Positions 24,154-33,071 of a stretch of 38,530 bases of DNA are shown in pieces; position 1 is the first letter of the stretch; each line of letters starts with the position of its first letter. The position numbers and the translations under genes are program-made. Below the pieces are notes generated by a model. The model had not been told where the DNA came from. It saw nothing but the letters and a program-made list of their open reading frames with translations, and did not search any database. Origin of the DNA: Flavobacteriales bacterium (lineage in GTDB: Bacteria; Bacteroidota; Bacteroidia; NS11-12g; UBA955); assembly GCA_947463435.1 (NCBI GenBank), contig CANHTS010000004.1, forward strand, positions 1 to 38,530. The letters run 5' to 3'.

Positions 24154-24809
24154 ACGCAGGTGAACTGATATCGCCAACCTTGTCGGCCCTGCGCCGCACC
24201 GATACCGTGGAAGCGGCACTTGAACTGATGAATTCGCTCGGGGTTGGAGAACTGGCCGTCACCGAACAGCAACAATTGCTCGGGTATGCTCCGGCAGCGA
24301 AAATCTGGGCGGAAGACCCTGATGCCACCCTCAACCAGGTGCTCGAATTTCCGCTCTATCCGCTGCAGGCGCGCGCAGACCAGCACCTCTACGAGATCGT
24401 GCCCATGTTCGCCGCGCTGCAGTCTACCGTACTCGCCGTTTGCGCCGCCGACGGCCGCTACCTGGGTATGATTGACCTGCGTCAGCTCAATGCACTCATC
24501 GGAAGCACGCTTACATATAAAGGCGTTGGTGCTATCATCGAGCTGGAGTTGGCTCCCCGCGATTTTTCACCCGCTGAATTGATGCGATTGGTGGAGTTGA
24601 ACGGCGCCAAAGTAGTGGGAATGGTGGTGAACGACAGCAACGACGACCAATTGCTCGTGCACCTGAAACTGAATACCACCGTCCTCAAAGCCATCCTCGC
24701 AACCTTTGAGCGCTACGGATATCAAGTAGTCGCAGCCCACCTGCGCGAAGACACTACCCAGGGCGACGACGAGCGCTTTCGTTCGTACCTGAAATTCCTG
24801 GACATCTGA
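24150..24809 (+). CDS. CBS-domain protein
   Basis: 219 residues with a paired CBS-like N-terminal half (LISPTLSALRRTDTVEAALELM, LGVGELAVTEQQQLLGY, then VPMFAALQSTVLAVCAADGRYLGMIDL). A C-terminal part (about 125-210; IIELELAPRDFSPAELMRLVE, then AKVVGMVVNDSNDDQLLVHLKL) has an ACT-like rhythm. CBS pairs bind adenine nucleotides and regulate partners; the partner here may be the nearby NAD kinase (inference from context only). It overlaps the hydrolase gene by four bases at the start, and its TGA overlaps the CTG start proposed for the outer-membrane protein. Confidence 0.86.
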   Translation: MNAGELISPTLSALRRTDTVEAALELMNSLGVGELAVTEQQQLLGYAPAAKIWAEDPDATLNQVLEFPLYPLQARADQHLYEIVPMFAALQSTVLAVCAADGRYLGMIDLRQLNALIGSTLTYKGVGAIIELELAPRDFSPAELMRLVELNGAKVVGMVVNDSNDDQLLVHLKLNTTVLKAILATFERYGYQVVAAHLREDTTQGDDERFRSYLKFLDI

Positions 24810-26179
24810 AACAGCTGCTCCTTATCGGCTGTCTACTCTGTTTCGCTCCAGCGCTCTTTGGGCAAGACAGTCTTCCGGTCAACCATATTCACATCCGCGG
24901 CAACCGCATCACCAAGAGTCCGGTTATTCTGCGCGAACTGACGCTGCAGCCCGGCATGCGATTCGATTCTGCAAGACTTGCTGCCACCATTGCAGAAAGC
25001 CGCAACCGCCTGATCAATCTCGGCATCTTTAATGAAGTTAACCTGTCGCATCGCCTGGATACCCTGCACGTTGACATCCGCGACCGTCTGCCGGTTTTTG
25101 GATACCCACGATTTGCCCTCGCCGACCGCAACTTCCGGCAATGGTGGGAAACCCGCGATTTCTCCCGGACTGTTTACGGTATCTGGGGCTTGTGGCGCAA
25201 TGTAGGAGGCTGGAATCACCGCCTTACGTTGCAGCTACTCCACGGCTATACCGAATGGGCTGACCTCAGTTACCGCGTGCCTTTCCGCCGGCAAGACAAA
25301 AGCTGGTCGTGGACAGCCCGCGCACAGTTCACGGCCAACCACGAAGTGTGGTACAAAACCGAGAACAACCGCCTGCAATTTCTCAATGTAGACCGCAACT
25401 GGGGTCAGGTGCAATGGAACGGCGGTCTGACCCTGGCATACCGCCCGACGTTTTATACCTGGCTGGAAGCAGAACCGGCCTGGCAACATTTTCGGGTTTC
25501 GGATACCGTTGTTTCCAACGGCGGCAATCCGCGCTATTTGCAAAATGGCAATACCCGCCAGAATGCGTCGTGGCTGGCGCTGCGCCTGGTACGCGACAAG
25601 CGCATCCGCCGCGATTACCCTGTTAACGGCAGTTTGCTGCGCCTGGAATTGCGGCCGATGCGGATCAGTACTCCGGCTTCTGAAGCAACTGCCCATCTGT
25701 GGCTTTCCGCCCGCTATTCCGTTTATAAACCCCTGGCCGGCGGCGTCTGGGCCTTCGGGGCTTACAGCCGTTATGCAACCGGTGCTCTGCCTTATACCTA
25801 TGGACGGGTTATGGGCTACGGATCCGACTATGTGCGCGGCTACGAAGCTTATGTAGCCGATGGCAATGGATATGCGCTTTTCAAAACCGCCTGGCGCTAT
25901 CCCTTGTGGTTCGATCACCATGTGCGTCCGGAGAAAATCGTTCCCAATAAATTGTTGCGCGATGTGCCGGTCAGTGTCTGGCTGAACGTTTTCGCCGATG
26001 CGGGTCGCGTGGTGCAACCCACCTTGATGCCCGGAAATGAAATGGCCCGGAACTGGATGCATGGCCTGGGCCTGGGTCTCGATGTCTTGGCCTTTTACGA
26101 CCGGATGGTTAGATTTGAAGTGAGTCTGGGTGCCTGGAACAAACCTTCCGGCAACCTCAGTTTTATCAACGCTTTCTGA
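24806..26179 (+). CDS. POTRA/beta-barrel outer-membrane protein (BamA/TamA-like) with CTG start
   Basis: The track starts at ATG 24956, but the same frame is open upstream. From CTG 24806 it encodes a textbook signal peptide (KQLLLIGCLLCFAPALFGQ), then a POTRA-like segment (VNHIHIRGNRITKSPVILRE ... GMRFD ... RLINLGIFNEVNL). No ATG, GTG or TTG exists in frame before 24956. CTG 24806 overlaps the previous stop as CTGA, copying the usual ATGA coupling. The product is 457 residues. After the single POTRA comes a barrel rich in alternating aromatic residues, ending in Phe (LSFINAF) as outer-membrane proteins usually do. The family includes BamA/TamA-like insertion and secretion porins and bacterial surface antigens; with only one POTRA, the exact role is open. 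Confidence 0.83.
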   Translation: MKQLLLIGCLLCFAPALFGQDSLPVNHIHIRGNRITKSPVILRELTLQPGMRFDSARLAATIAESRNRLINLGIFNEVNLSHRLDTLHVDIRDRLPVFGYPRFALADRNFRQWWETRDFSRTVYGIWGLWRNVGGWNHRLTLQLLHGYTEWADLSYRVPFRRQDKSWSWTARAQFTANHEVWYKTENNRLQFLNVDRNWGQVQWNGGLTLAYRPTFYTWLEAEPAWQHFRVSDTVVSNGGNPRYLQNGNTRQNASWLALRLVRDKRIRRDYPVNGSLLRLELRPMRISTPASEATAHLWLSARYSVYKPLAGGVWAFGAYSRYATGALPYTYGRVMGYGSDYVRGYEAYVADGNGYALFKTAWRYPLWFDHHVRPEKIVPNKLLRDVPVSVWLNVFADAGRVVQPTLMPGNEMARNWMHGLGLGLDVLAFYDRMVRFEVSLGAWNKPSGNLSFINAF

Positions 26180-26198
26180 AGCACTTAATGTTATCCTA

Positions 26199-27077
26199 TT
26201 GAAACTCGCCCTATACGCCAAAACCTTTCACCAGCCACAGCACCTTGAAGCATTTGTAAAGGTGGCCACTGCTGCCAAAGCGCTCGGTTGCAGGCTTTTT
26301 GCCCCGGGCAGCATGGAACAAAGTCTGGCCGCCATGAGCCGTTACGGTCTCGATTTTGAACTCTTTGAGCATGCCGATGCCGACCATAAACCATTCGATA
26401 TGCTCTTGAGCATCGGTGGCGACGGAACCATTCTCGATACCGTTTCATTGGTGCGCGATTCCGGTATTCCGGTTTTGGGTATCAATACCGGCCGTCTGGG
26501 TTTTCTCGCAGCGCTCGGCGATGACGACGTGCAGAGTTCGCTCGAAGGCCTGATGAAAGGCAATTACAGCATCGACGAGCGGGTATTGCTCCAATGCGAA
26601 TCGTCTGAACCGCTTTTTGACTACAATGTCGGGCTGAACGACTTCGTGCTCCACAAGCGCGAAAGCAGCAGCATGATCGTAATCAATGCGTACCTCAACG
26701 GCGAATTCATGAATACCTATTGGGCCGACGGACTGATCATCTCCACGCCTACAGGCTCTACCGGTTACAGCCTGGCTTGTGGTGGCCCGATCATTTTCCC
26801 GCGCTCCGGCAACTTCGTCATCACACCCATAGCCCCGCATAACCTAAACGTAAGGCCGGTGGTGGTGCGGGATGAATATGTCATCTCCTTCGAGCTTGAA
26901 GGCCGCGCCAGCAGCTACATGGCCAGCCTTGATGCGCGCAGCATTGCCATCCCGCCCGGCATGCAGATTGCCATCCGCAAGGCCGATCATCGCTTCCGGC
27001 TCGTCCGCCCCGAAGGCCACAATTTCCTGGACACCCTGCGCAGCAAGCTGAACTGGGGGCTGGACAGGAGGAATTGA
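26199..27077 (+). CDS. nadK: NAD kinase
   Basis: Phosphorylates NAD to NADP. TTG 26199 is preferred as start: it gives KLALYAKTF, the usual N-terminus of Bacteroidota NAD kinases, and lies 19 bases after the upstream stop. The track's ATG 26130 would overlap the barrel gene by 50 bases and add 23 atypical residues. The 292-residue protein has LLSIGGDGTILDTVSLV (GGDG), GINTGRLGFLA, the LNDFVLHKRESSSMI segment, and the signature ADGLIISTPTGSTGYSLACG. It is the last gene of the hydrolase-CBS-barrel-nadK unit and converges on the giant minus-strand gene with only 12 bases between the stops. Confidence 0.94.
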   Translation: MKLALYAKTFHQPQHLEAFVKVATAAKALGCRLFAPGSMEQSLAAMSRYGLDFELFEHADADHKPFDMLLSIGGDGTILDTVSLVRDSGIPVLGINTGRLGFLAALGDDDVQSSLEGLMKGNYSIDERVLLQCESSEPLFDYNVGLNDFVLHKRESSSMIVINAYLNGEFMNTYWADGLIISTPTGSTGYSLACGGPIIFPRSGNFVITPIAPHNLNVRPVVVRDEYVISFELEGRASSYMASLDARSIAIPPGMQIAIRKADHRFRLVRPEGHNFLDTLRSKLNWGLDRRN

Positions 27078-27089
27078 GATTAGCTGCGC

Positions 27090-30000
27090 TTATAACATGA
27101 GCGACAGATTTGCGGCATCTGTTGCGCTGAAAGTAGTTAAGACCTGCCTGTCGTAGCGATGCGGAATATTGGCTGTTGCATCGCCATGACTCAGAATCCG
27201 GTCTAGTTCCAACCTGAAGTTGAACCCTGAAAGCGTTTCCGGCGTAAAGGCAATCGGACTGTTAAACAAGACCAACACGCGGCTTGAATCCGGCTTCCAG
27301 ATAATATTGGATGCCAGGATCGAGGATTGCGTGGCGCTCAATAACCGCAGGACACGATTGATGCGGAATCGGCCCAGTTGGGTGCTTCGCCCATGCCTGG
27401 TGATGGCGGGAGTAGCGGCGTCCATGTAGTCGGCAAAGTGAATCCACAGACCCAACAGACGGTTGCTGCCGCTTTCCTTTATCAATTGAGGTTGTGCTGT
27501 GGCAGGCGGTGGCAACAGCAATAGTTCCGGTTGTACGGCATCCATCAGGTTCCGGAATCGGAGTTCTGCATTGGACTGTTGTTGTGCCAGGCGGCCGCGT
27601 ACGGCATCGATGGCTTCAGTACCTGTCAAGCCCCCGGGCTGTTTTGCTTCCTTGAATTCTGCGTCTTTTTCAATTTCCCACAAATCCTGCTCAAGTATCC
27701 GGTAATCCCGGAAGCCGTTCATGGCATCGGTGATCAGGGTCGAAGCAGGTATGCGCCCCTCGGTCAGCTGCATTTTTAAAGGTGCAGCGCAAAGTTCCGC
27801 CAGGTTTCTGTTGCGGTTTGCTGTGAATGGGATTTCTATGGATGCGGCTCTGCGCAGGCTGATATTGCTGATAGTATAACCTTGGTTCTGGGTTATACTG
27901 ATAATCCCCGCGCCTCCCGACCATCCTTTGATGCGGTCTGGCAGCAGGGGCGGGATTTTTAGCATCCAGTTGTTGCTGCTCAGCACTTGCAATACTTCGG
28001 TTCTGGTAACGGTAACAGCGTTGGTGCCTACCGTTTTGATTCTTCCGCGCATCGCCAGCCGTTCACCGCTGAAAATATCTACATTGGCATTGAGGGCCCA
28101 GCCTTCCGGAACCAAAACGGTGCTTGCCGTCGTGCTTCCGAGGATCGTAAAGGCGAAATCGCCGAGTGCACTGGTAAGTTGATTGCTGCTGAACAACTTC
28201 CCGCAGCACAAATCCAATAACCAAATGCGTGTGTAGTTCACATGCAGTTCCAGCCGTCCGGCAAAGCAAATTACCCGGATGCGGTTTTTTTGGTCAGCGC
28301 CTGTCTTGAACAAGTCGAACTGCAGATTCGAGCTCAGGGTTCGGCGGAATGTTGTCGCGCCATTTTCGATCAGGCGCAGTTCGGAGCCATTGAGCGTGGT
28401 CTTGGTTACATTGGCGGCTGTTGCTACTGTGTTCCAGCGCAGGATCAGCTCCAGCCGGTTATTGCCGCTCTCCAGCAGGCGGATGGTAAAGTAGTTCGGG
28501 CCAAAACTCTTCGGAACAAAGTCAAATGCCAGGTCTATATCGCTGAGATCCTGCCGCTTCGACGATACCATCAAGTCGGGTTTGTTCCCGCCAATTTCCA
28601 ATCCGGTGTGCCGGTTTGGGCCCAATCCGGTACCGATGTTTATGCCGTCTGAGCAATTGAAACGGTGGCGTACTTCGTCGACACTGCCTGAGCCGGTAGC
28701 TGCCAATTCTTCCCCACCTGAGCCACCGCCAACCAGCAGTGTATATGCTTTTCCGGGTTCCATTCCCACCCGTTGCGTCTGGATATCCAGCGACATATCC
28801 CGCGGCAATCCAAGGCTTTTTCCACGCCGCTGTAATTCAGCCTCCCAATTGGCCTCATCAGGAAAGAAGGTAGTATTGCTCTGCAATGAAAAGCTGCAGG
28901 GCAGATGCCAACTTTCGCCGTCTTTGCCCCGCAGCGCCGTTGACAGGCCGTATTCCGGTGCGCCAATTCCGTTGTGTAAAAGCTGAATGTAATTGCGTTT
29001 GAAGCGCAAGGTAGACCGTGTATTATTCAAAACACCCATGCTGCCTTTTTCAGGATATGAATGCTTCACGTATGCCTCGAGGTTTGCTGGCGGTCCTTCC
29101 GTTTGAAAATAAGCTACCTGGGTATAGTTTTCTTCCTTCGTCTCTGTAGTCCCGCTCAGACCCAGCGCCTGCTTGTACAACAAATAGAGCTTGCGGTTGC
29201 TGTAGACACGTGCGCGCTGCCTGGTTGTGATTTCAATTTTGTAATAGCTGCCAGGCTTCAAGTTGCGGGTCGTTTCCGGTGAAACAGGTAACGCAATGTT
29301 GGCGTAACCCGGGTTGATTACCGGCTGGATATCGTCGTAAACCGGACAGACACGGGCTATTTCAATGAACGAGGCCCGTAGCGTGATCTGTTGAAACGGC
29401 TGTGTGGAGGCCAGGCTGAAAACCGTTCCTTCGGCATTTTGTGCCTTTATGCCGGGCGTGGTGGCAAAGCAGAGATAGTGAAAGTCAGGGTTGGCAAGGC
29501 CGGGTTGGCTTCCCTTGGGATAATTGCCCTTGTCGTCAGGTGCCGGTATTTGGCAAAAATCGGCGTCGAGGAATGCTGCACTGCTGCACAAGGTCAAATC
29601 GATGCGTTTGACCGGCCGATCGAATGCGAGGGTGATGGTTTCCGTGCCGCGCAAGCATGCATCGCGCACCTCAAATCGTTGCGGGGAGTAAACGTGCATG
29701 CCTGCATACGACCAACCGGACCCACCGATAAAACTCAGCGGGGTTTCCGTATTAAATGCAATGCAAGGGTCTTCTGCTGCAGGCAGCAATGGTCCGAATA
29801 AAAAGTTACTGTGTTCATTCAATTGGCGGCGGCTCAAGTGTTCTGCTTTGGCGGCCGTTGAACCGAATAATCCACCCAGGGTTTCCATGCTGTGCATCGT
29901 CATGGCAACCGGATTGGGTGTGTGAAGCTGTAACTTTTTATACGGTGGTCTGCCGGCCATCGCAGGGTCACTTTCCAGCAGCCATGACCCGATCAATTGC

Positions 30001-33000
30001 CTGGGGGTGCCGGCCGAACTGAATTCAAGTGTCCAGGCTGTGGTTTGGAATGGTCTTGACTTGGGTTTCGAGAAAACCTGGATGCTGACGATTTCCGGGT
30101 TGACATCTACTTCTCCGATCCGGTACACTTGGTTTGCTCCCGGGTGACGCAGAAAATGCGCATCATTGAAACCGGTAGCATGGTTCATGTCGCGGCTGAA
30201 ACTAAGCACCGGGAAACTGTCCATCTCGGCGGTCGGTGAGAACTGCGCAATGGGAGCTTCCACAGCGGCATTGGTGATTTCTGCCAAACGGCGGACAGCA
30301 GCTGTTGGCGCATGGGTGCGGAAACGATTGACCAGGCTTACTTCAGCCAGCGGCGATTCCAGGGTGATCCGCTGTACACTGGGCAAGGTGTATTGGAAGT
30401 TGTGTTCAAAAGCAAAGTCGGGCAAGCCATCGGGCAGGTTGAGTTGGGCCCTGAAATCGGCCGACATGGAAAATGGCTGCGGACCGGAGGCTTTCATGTC
30501 GGCCTCCATGATTACGGATGCTTCCAATCCCAGCGCACTGATGCCAAGCTCACCATCGATTTCAAGGGAGCCACTGAACTGGTCTGGCATCATCGAGATT
30601 TCTCCCTTGCCGTCGATCGACAAACGGGCTTTTATATCGATGCCGATATCCTGCCCCAGCACATTGACCTTGGGCGATGGAATCGGTGGTTCAACCACTG
30701 TGGATGCTCCCATCCGTGTACGCAATCCGCCGTTCTCATTCATGTCGAACATCAGATACGCATCGGCGCGGACAACGTTCAGCAGATTGGCCTTGATGCG
30801 GCGGCTCTTCGGTTCGTCAATGCCCAGGAAGATATGCCAGTTGGTGATGTCTTTGAAATCGAAGAAAGCTTCCAGTTCGCCCGATGCATCAAGGGTTTTG
30901 GCAATGATTTCGGCCTGGGCTTCGATATTGAACTGCGCAATTTGTTCCTTGCCGTCAAAAATGGCCAGGGCACGCAGGGGTGGTTCTTTGGGGTTTGAAG
31001 CGGGCAGACCTTCCAGCAACAACGCCCGTCCTTCGAGGATCAGGATGGGGCCGGGAACAGCCAGCACCAGCAAGCCGCGGGTGCCTTTCACAAAGCCGTC
31101 GGCCGAGGTGATGGTGACGCCGATTCCCAAAGCGAAAGCATTGCGCGCATCGCGCCATTTGTTGGTCTGATGGGCGCCCGGAATCGGTCCGCGCTTGTAC
31201 CAGTCGGCATACCAATTCTGGTCCGGATTGCGGTCCGGTTCCACATTGATACCCAGCATGCCCAATGCGCCTTTCAATGCCAGACCCGATTGCCCCAGCG
31301 GAATACCGGCGGCCAGCTCGAACCCGAAATAGGTCATGAAGAAGGCATATGCGGGCATTTCGAAGTTCATGCCCACCAACAAGCCTGCCTCTGCCTTGAA
31401 GCCTGCGGTCGGCACATCCAATACCATGTCGCCACCAAAACCGACCTTGTTGGGTTCCTTGATCAGGCGTGCGCTTCCTTTGATGCTGAGTGTTTTGGGG
31501 ATTTCGAAATCCACATTGACGCCTGAGAACTGCACCTGTATTTTCTTCAGTTCATTGATAACCGTTGCTGCATTACCCAGGTCGAGGGTTTCCGGCCACT
31601 TGAATTTGCATTCTTCTACATCGCCCTTGATGGGAAGGAAGTCGATCAGTTTCATGCCGCCCGAAAAGCCGAACCACATTTGATCGCCTTCCATGCCGAA
31701 GCCGACTTTCTTGATTTCGCCTGAGAAGCCGTAGAAATCAAGCGCTGCCGTTCCCTGCATATCCATCCAGGCTTCCTTGATGCTCAGCTTGCCTTTGCTG
31801 TCAACGAAGAGGTCTTTCACATCCAGCTTGGGCCATTTCATGCCTTCGGCTGCGAAGAGCAGGGGTTCGAGGGCGCCGGAGAGGCCGAATTTGGGGTTGT
31901 CGCCCTGTGTTTGAATGTCAAGGGATTTAAGCGTTAACTTAATAAGCCCTTCTTTTTTTATTTCCAGCCCTTCATTCAGCGCTTCAATGCGGATATTCGC
32001 TTTGAAGTCTTTGTCAAAAGAAACGGAGATGTCGACCGGTGTATTGAAATAAGGGATGAACATTTTTCCCTTGCCTCCGGCTTTGGTGATTTTGTTTTTC
32101 TCAACAGTAATTTCAATGTATTCCAGTCCTGCATTCAGGCCAAAGAAATCTGCGTCCTGATTCACCGTTCCAGTATACCTGATGTGTTTTGTTCCTGCGG
32201 CTGGTGTAGCCGTAAAGTGTAATGGCCACTGGGCTTTGAAGGTTCCGGTTACACCATTTTTATCGATAAGTAAATCTCTCGCGCCAATTTTTGGAAGCAA
32301 TGAAAATAAAGCTGCGTTGATACCCAGCGTCCCTTCTTCTTTTCCGGTTGGGGGAATGATGCTTGCTGAAGAAGCACTAAAACTCAGGTTGTTGATATCA
32401 GGGCTAATGCTCGGATTTTCAACTTCCACCACAAAACCGGTATCGCCAATGAAGAATGGATCAAGTTCAAATGAAACAGGGCTTCGTTGACCGGTAGTTT
32501 CAAAGTTAATATCCGAAAAAAGACCAAACTCCAGGTTCTGGTTTATGCTAATAGAACTTTTGATAAGCACCTTGAATAATTCGTCGTTATTTACCTTGAC
32601 ATAGGTACCGAGGTTATTATCCTTTACTGCTTTTTTTATGAGGGTAGATTGAAACAGTATTTCTATAGGGAAATCATGAAGCGCTATATCAAGTGTACGT
32701 CTGCCGGTTTTGATGGTTACCGGATAAATTTCAAGCGTGTCAGTTTCAGCCGGTGTACCGATTTGAATCGTTGCCAATGAGGCAATACTTACAGGAGATA
32801 GCCTTATCAAATCTTCACATCCAATTACGCAGAACAAGGCGATATGGTCATCGTGTTCATAGTATTCTATATGGAGCAGGTGGAATTTGCTAAGAAATTC
32901 TCGGAGCCCTTCAGGTAGCAAGCCAGGGTTTACCTCGCGCAAGCTGAATGCAGGCTCGGGTATGGAATTCAGAACTGCTTCCTCGAGCAGATGGTTCTCT

Positions 33001-33071
33001 GTGAAATTAAATCGCTGGAGTGACTCAAATAAATCAAACCCCTTCAGAAAATTTTCCGTGAATGTTGTCAT
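27090..33071 (-). CDS. Giant beta-rich protein of unknown function (1993 aa)
   Basis: The start ATG overlaps the OmpA-like gene's stop by four bases (ATGA), which fixes it. The N-terminus (MTTFTENFLKGFDLFESLQR) has no signal peptide, and no transmembrane helix stands out. Residues about 200-960 are a long run of short alternating strands with Gly-rich turns (GFGMEGDQMWFGFSGGM, VGFGGDMVLDVPTAGFKAEA, VPGPILILEGRALLLEG). The second half is built of apparent beta-sandwich modules, one containing LAFDRPVKRIDLTLCSSA near residue 1150. Near the C-terminus there is a charged helical stretch (about 1780-1850, LEQDLWEIEKDAEFKEAKQ). I cannot name the family. The first half reminds me of DUF6603-type proteins, but this is memory and unverified. 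It is the last gene of a three-gene operon and ends 12 bases from nadK. Base composition shifts to AT-rich toward its 5' end. Confidence 0.82.
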   Translation of the reverse strand: MTTFTENFLKGFDLFESLQRFNFTENHLLEEAVLNSIPEPAFSLREVNPGLLPEGLREFLSKFHLLHIEYYEHDDHIALFCVIGCEDLIRLSPVSIASLATIQIGTPAETDTLEIYPVTIKTGRRTLDIALHDFPIEILFQSTLIKKAVKDNNLGTYVKVNNDELFKVLIKSSISINQNLEFGLFSDINFETTGQRSPVSFELDPFFIGDTGFVVEVENPSISPDINNLSFSASSASIIPPTGKEEGTLGINAALFSLLPKIGARDLLIDKNGVTGTFKAQWPLHFTATPAAGTKHIRYTGTVNQDADFFGLNAGLEYIEITVEKNKITKAGGKGKMFIPYFNTPVDISVSFDKDFKANIRIEALNEGLEIKKEGLIKLTLKSLDIQTQGDNPKFGLSGALEPLLFAAEGMKWPKLDVKDLFVDSKGKLSIKEAWMDMQGTAALDFYGFSGEIKKVGFGMEGDQMWFGFSGGMKLIDFLPIKGDVEECKFKWPETLDLGNAATVINELKKIQVQFSGVNVDFEIPKTLSIKGSARLIKEPNKVGFGGDMVLDVPTAGFKAEAGLLVGMNFEMPAYAFFMTYFGFELAAGIPLGQSGLALKGALGMLGINVEPDRNPDQNWYADWYKRGPIPGAHQTNKWRDARNAFALGIGVTITSADGFVKGTRGLLVLAVPGPILILEGRALLLEGLPASNPKEPPLRALAIFDGKEQIAQFNIEAQAEIIAKTLDASGELEAFFDFKDITNWHIFLGIDEPKSRRIKANLLNVVRADAYLMFDMNENGGLRTRMGASTVVEPPIPSPKVNVLGQDIGIDIKARLSIDGKGEISMMPDQFSGSLEIDGELGISALGLEASVIMEADMKASGPQPFSMSADFRAQLNLPDGLPDFAFEHNFQYTLPSVQRITLESPLAEVSLVNRFRTHAPTAAVRRLAEITNAAVEAPIAQFSPTAEMDSFPVLSFSRDMNHATGFNDAHFLRHPGANQVYRIGEVDVNPEIVSIQVFSKPKSRPFQTTAWTLEFSSAGTPRQLIGSWLLESDPAMAGRPPYKKLQLHTPNPVAMTMHSMETLGGLFGSTAAKAEHLSRRQLNEHSNFLFGPLLPAAEDPCIAFNTETPLSFIGGSGWSYAGMHVYSPQRFEVRDACLRGTETITLAFDRPVKRIDLTLCSSAAFLDADFCQIPAPDDKGNYPKGSQPGLANPDFHYLCFATTPGIKAQNAEGTVFSLASTQPFQQITLRASFIEIARVCPVYDDIQPVINPGYANIALPVSPETTRNLKPGSYYKIEITTRQRARVYSNRKLYLLYKQALGLSGTTETKEENYTQVAYFQTEGPPANLEAYVKHSYPEKGSMGVLNNTRSTLRFKRNYIQLLHNGIGAPEYGLSTALRGKDGESWHLPCSFSLQSNTTFFPDEANWEAELQRRGKSLGLPRDMSLDIQTQRVGMEPGKAYTLLVGGGSGGEELAATGSGSVDEVRHRFNCSDGINIGTGLGPNRHTGLEIGGNKPDLMVSSKRQDLSDIDLAFDFVPKSFGPNYFTIRLLESGNNRLELILRWNTVATAANVTKTTLNGSELRLIENGATTFRRTLSSNLQFDLFKTGADQKNRIRVICFAGRLELHVNYTRIWLLDLCCGKLFSSNQLTSALGDFAFTILGSTTASTVLVPEGWALNANVDIFSGERLAMRGRIKTVGTNAVTVTRTEVLQVLSSNNWMLKIPPLLPDRIKGWSGGAGIISITQNQGYTISNISLRRAASIEIPFTANRNRNLAELCAAPLKMQLTEGRIPASTLITDAMNGFRDYRILEQDLWEIEKDAEFKEAKQPGGLTGTEAIDAVRGRLAQQQSNAELRFRNLMDAVQPELLLLPPPATAQPQLIKESGSNRLLGLWIHFADYMDAATPAITRHGRSTQLGRFRINRVLRLLSATQSSILASNIIWKPDSSRVLVLFNSPIAFTPETLSGFNFRLELDRILSHGDATANIPHRYDRQVLTTFSATDAANLSLML

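Noticed and set aside
23272-24219. 315-residue minus-strand ORF opposite the hydrolase
   Set aside because: Antisense to a gene with a complete catalytic triad; no motif of its own.
25235-26221. 328-residue minus-strand ORF opposite the outer-membrane protein
   Set aside because: Shadow of the barrel gene; it has no domain signal and conflicts with the operon layout.
30166-31170. 334-residue plus-strand ORF inside the 1993-residue gene
   Set aside because: Ser/Arg/Pro-rich shadow; the minus-strand frame runs unbroken through the region and is coupled to the upstream gene.
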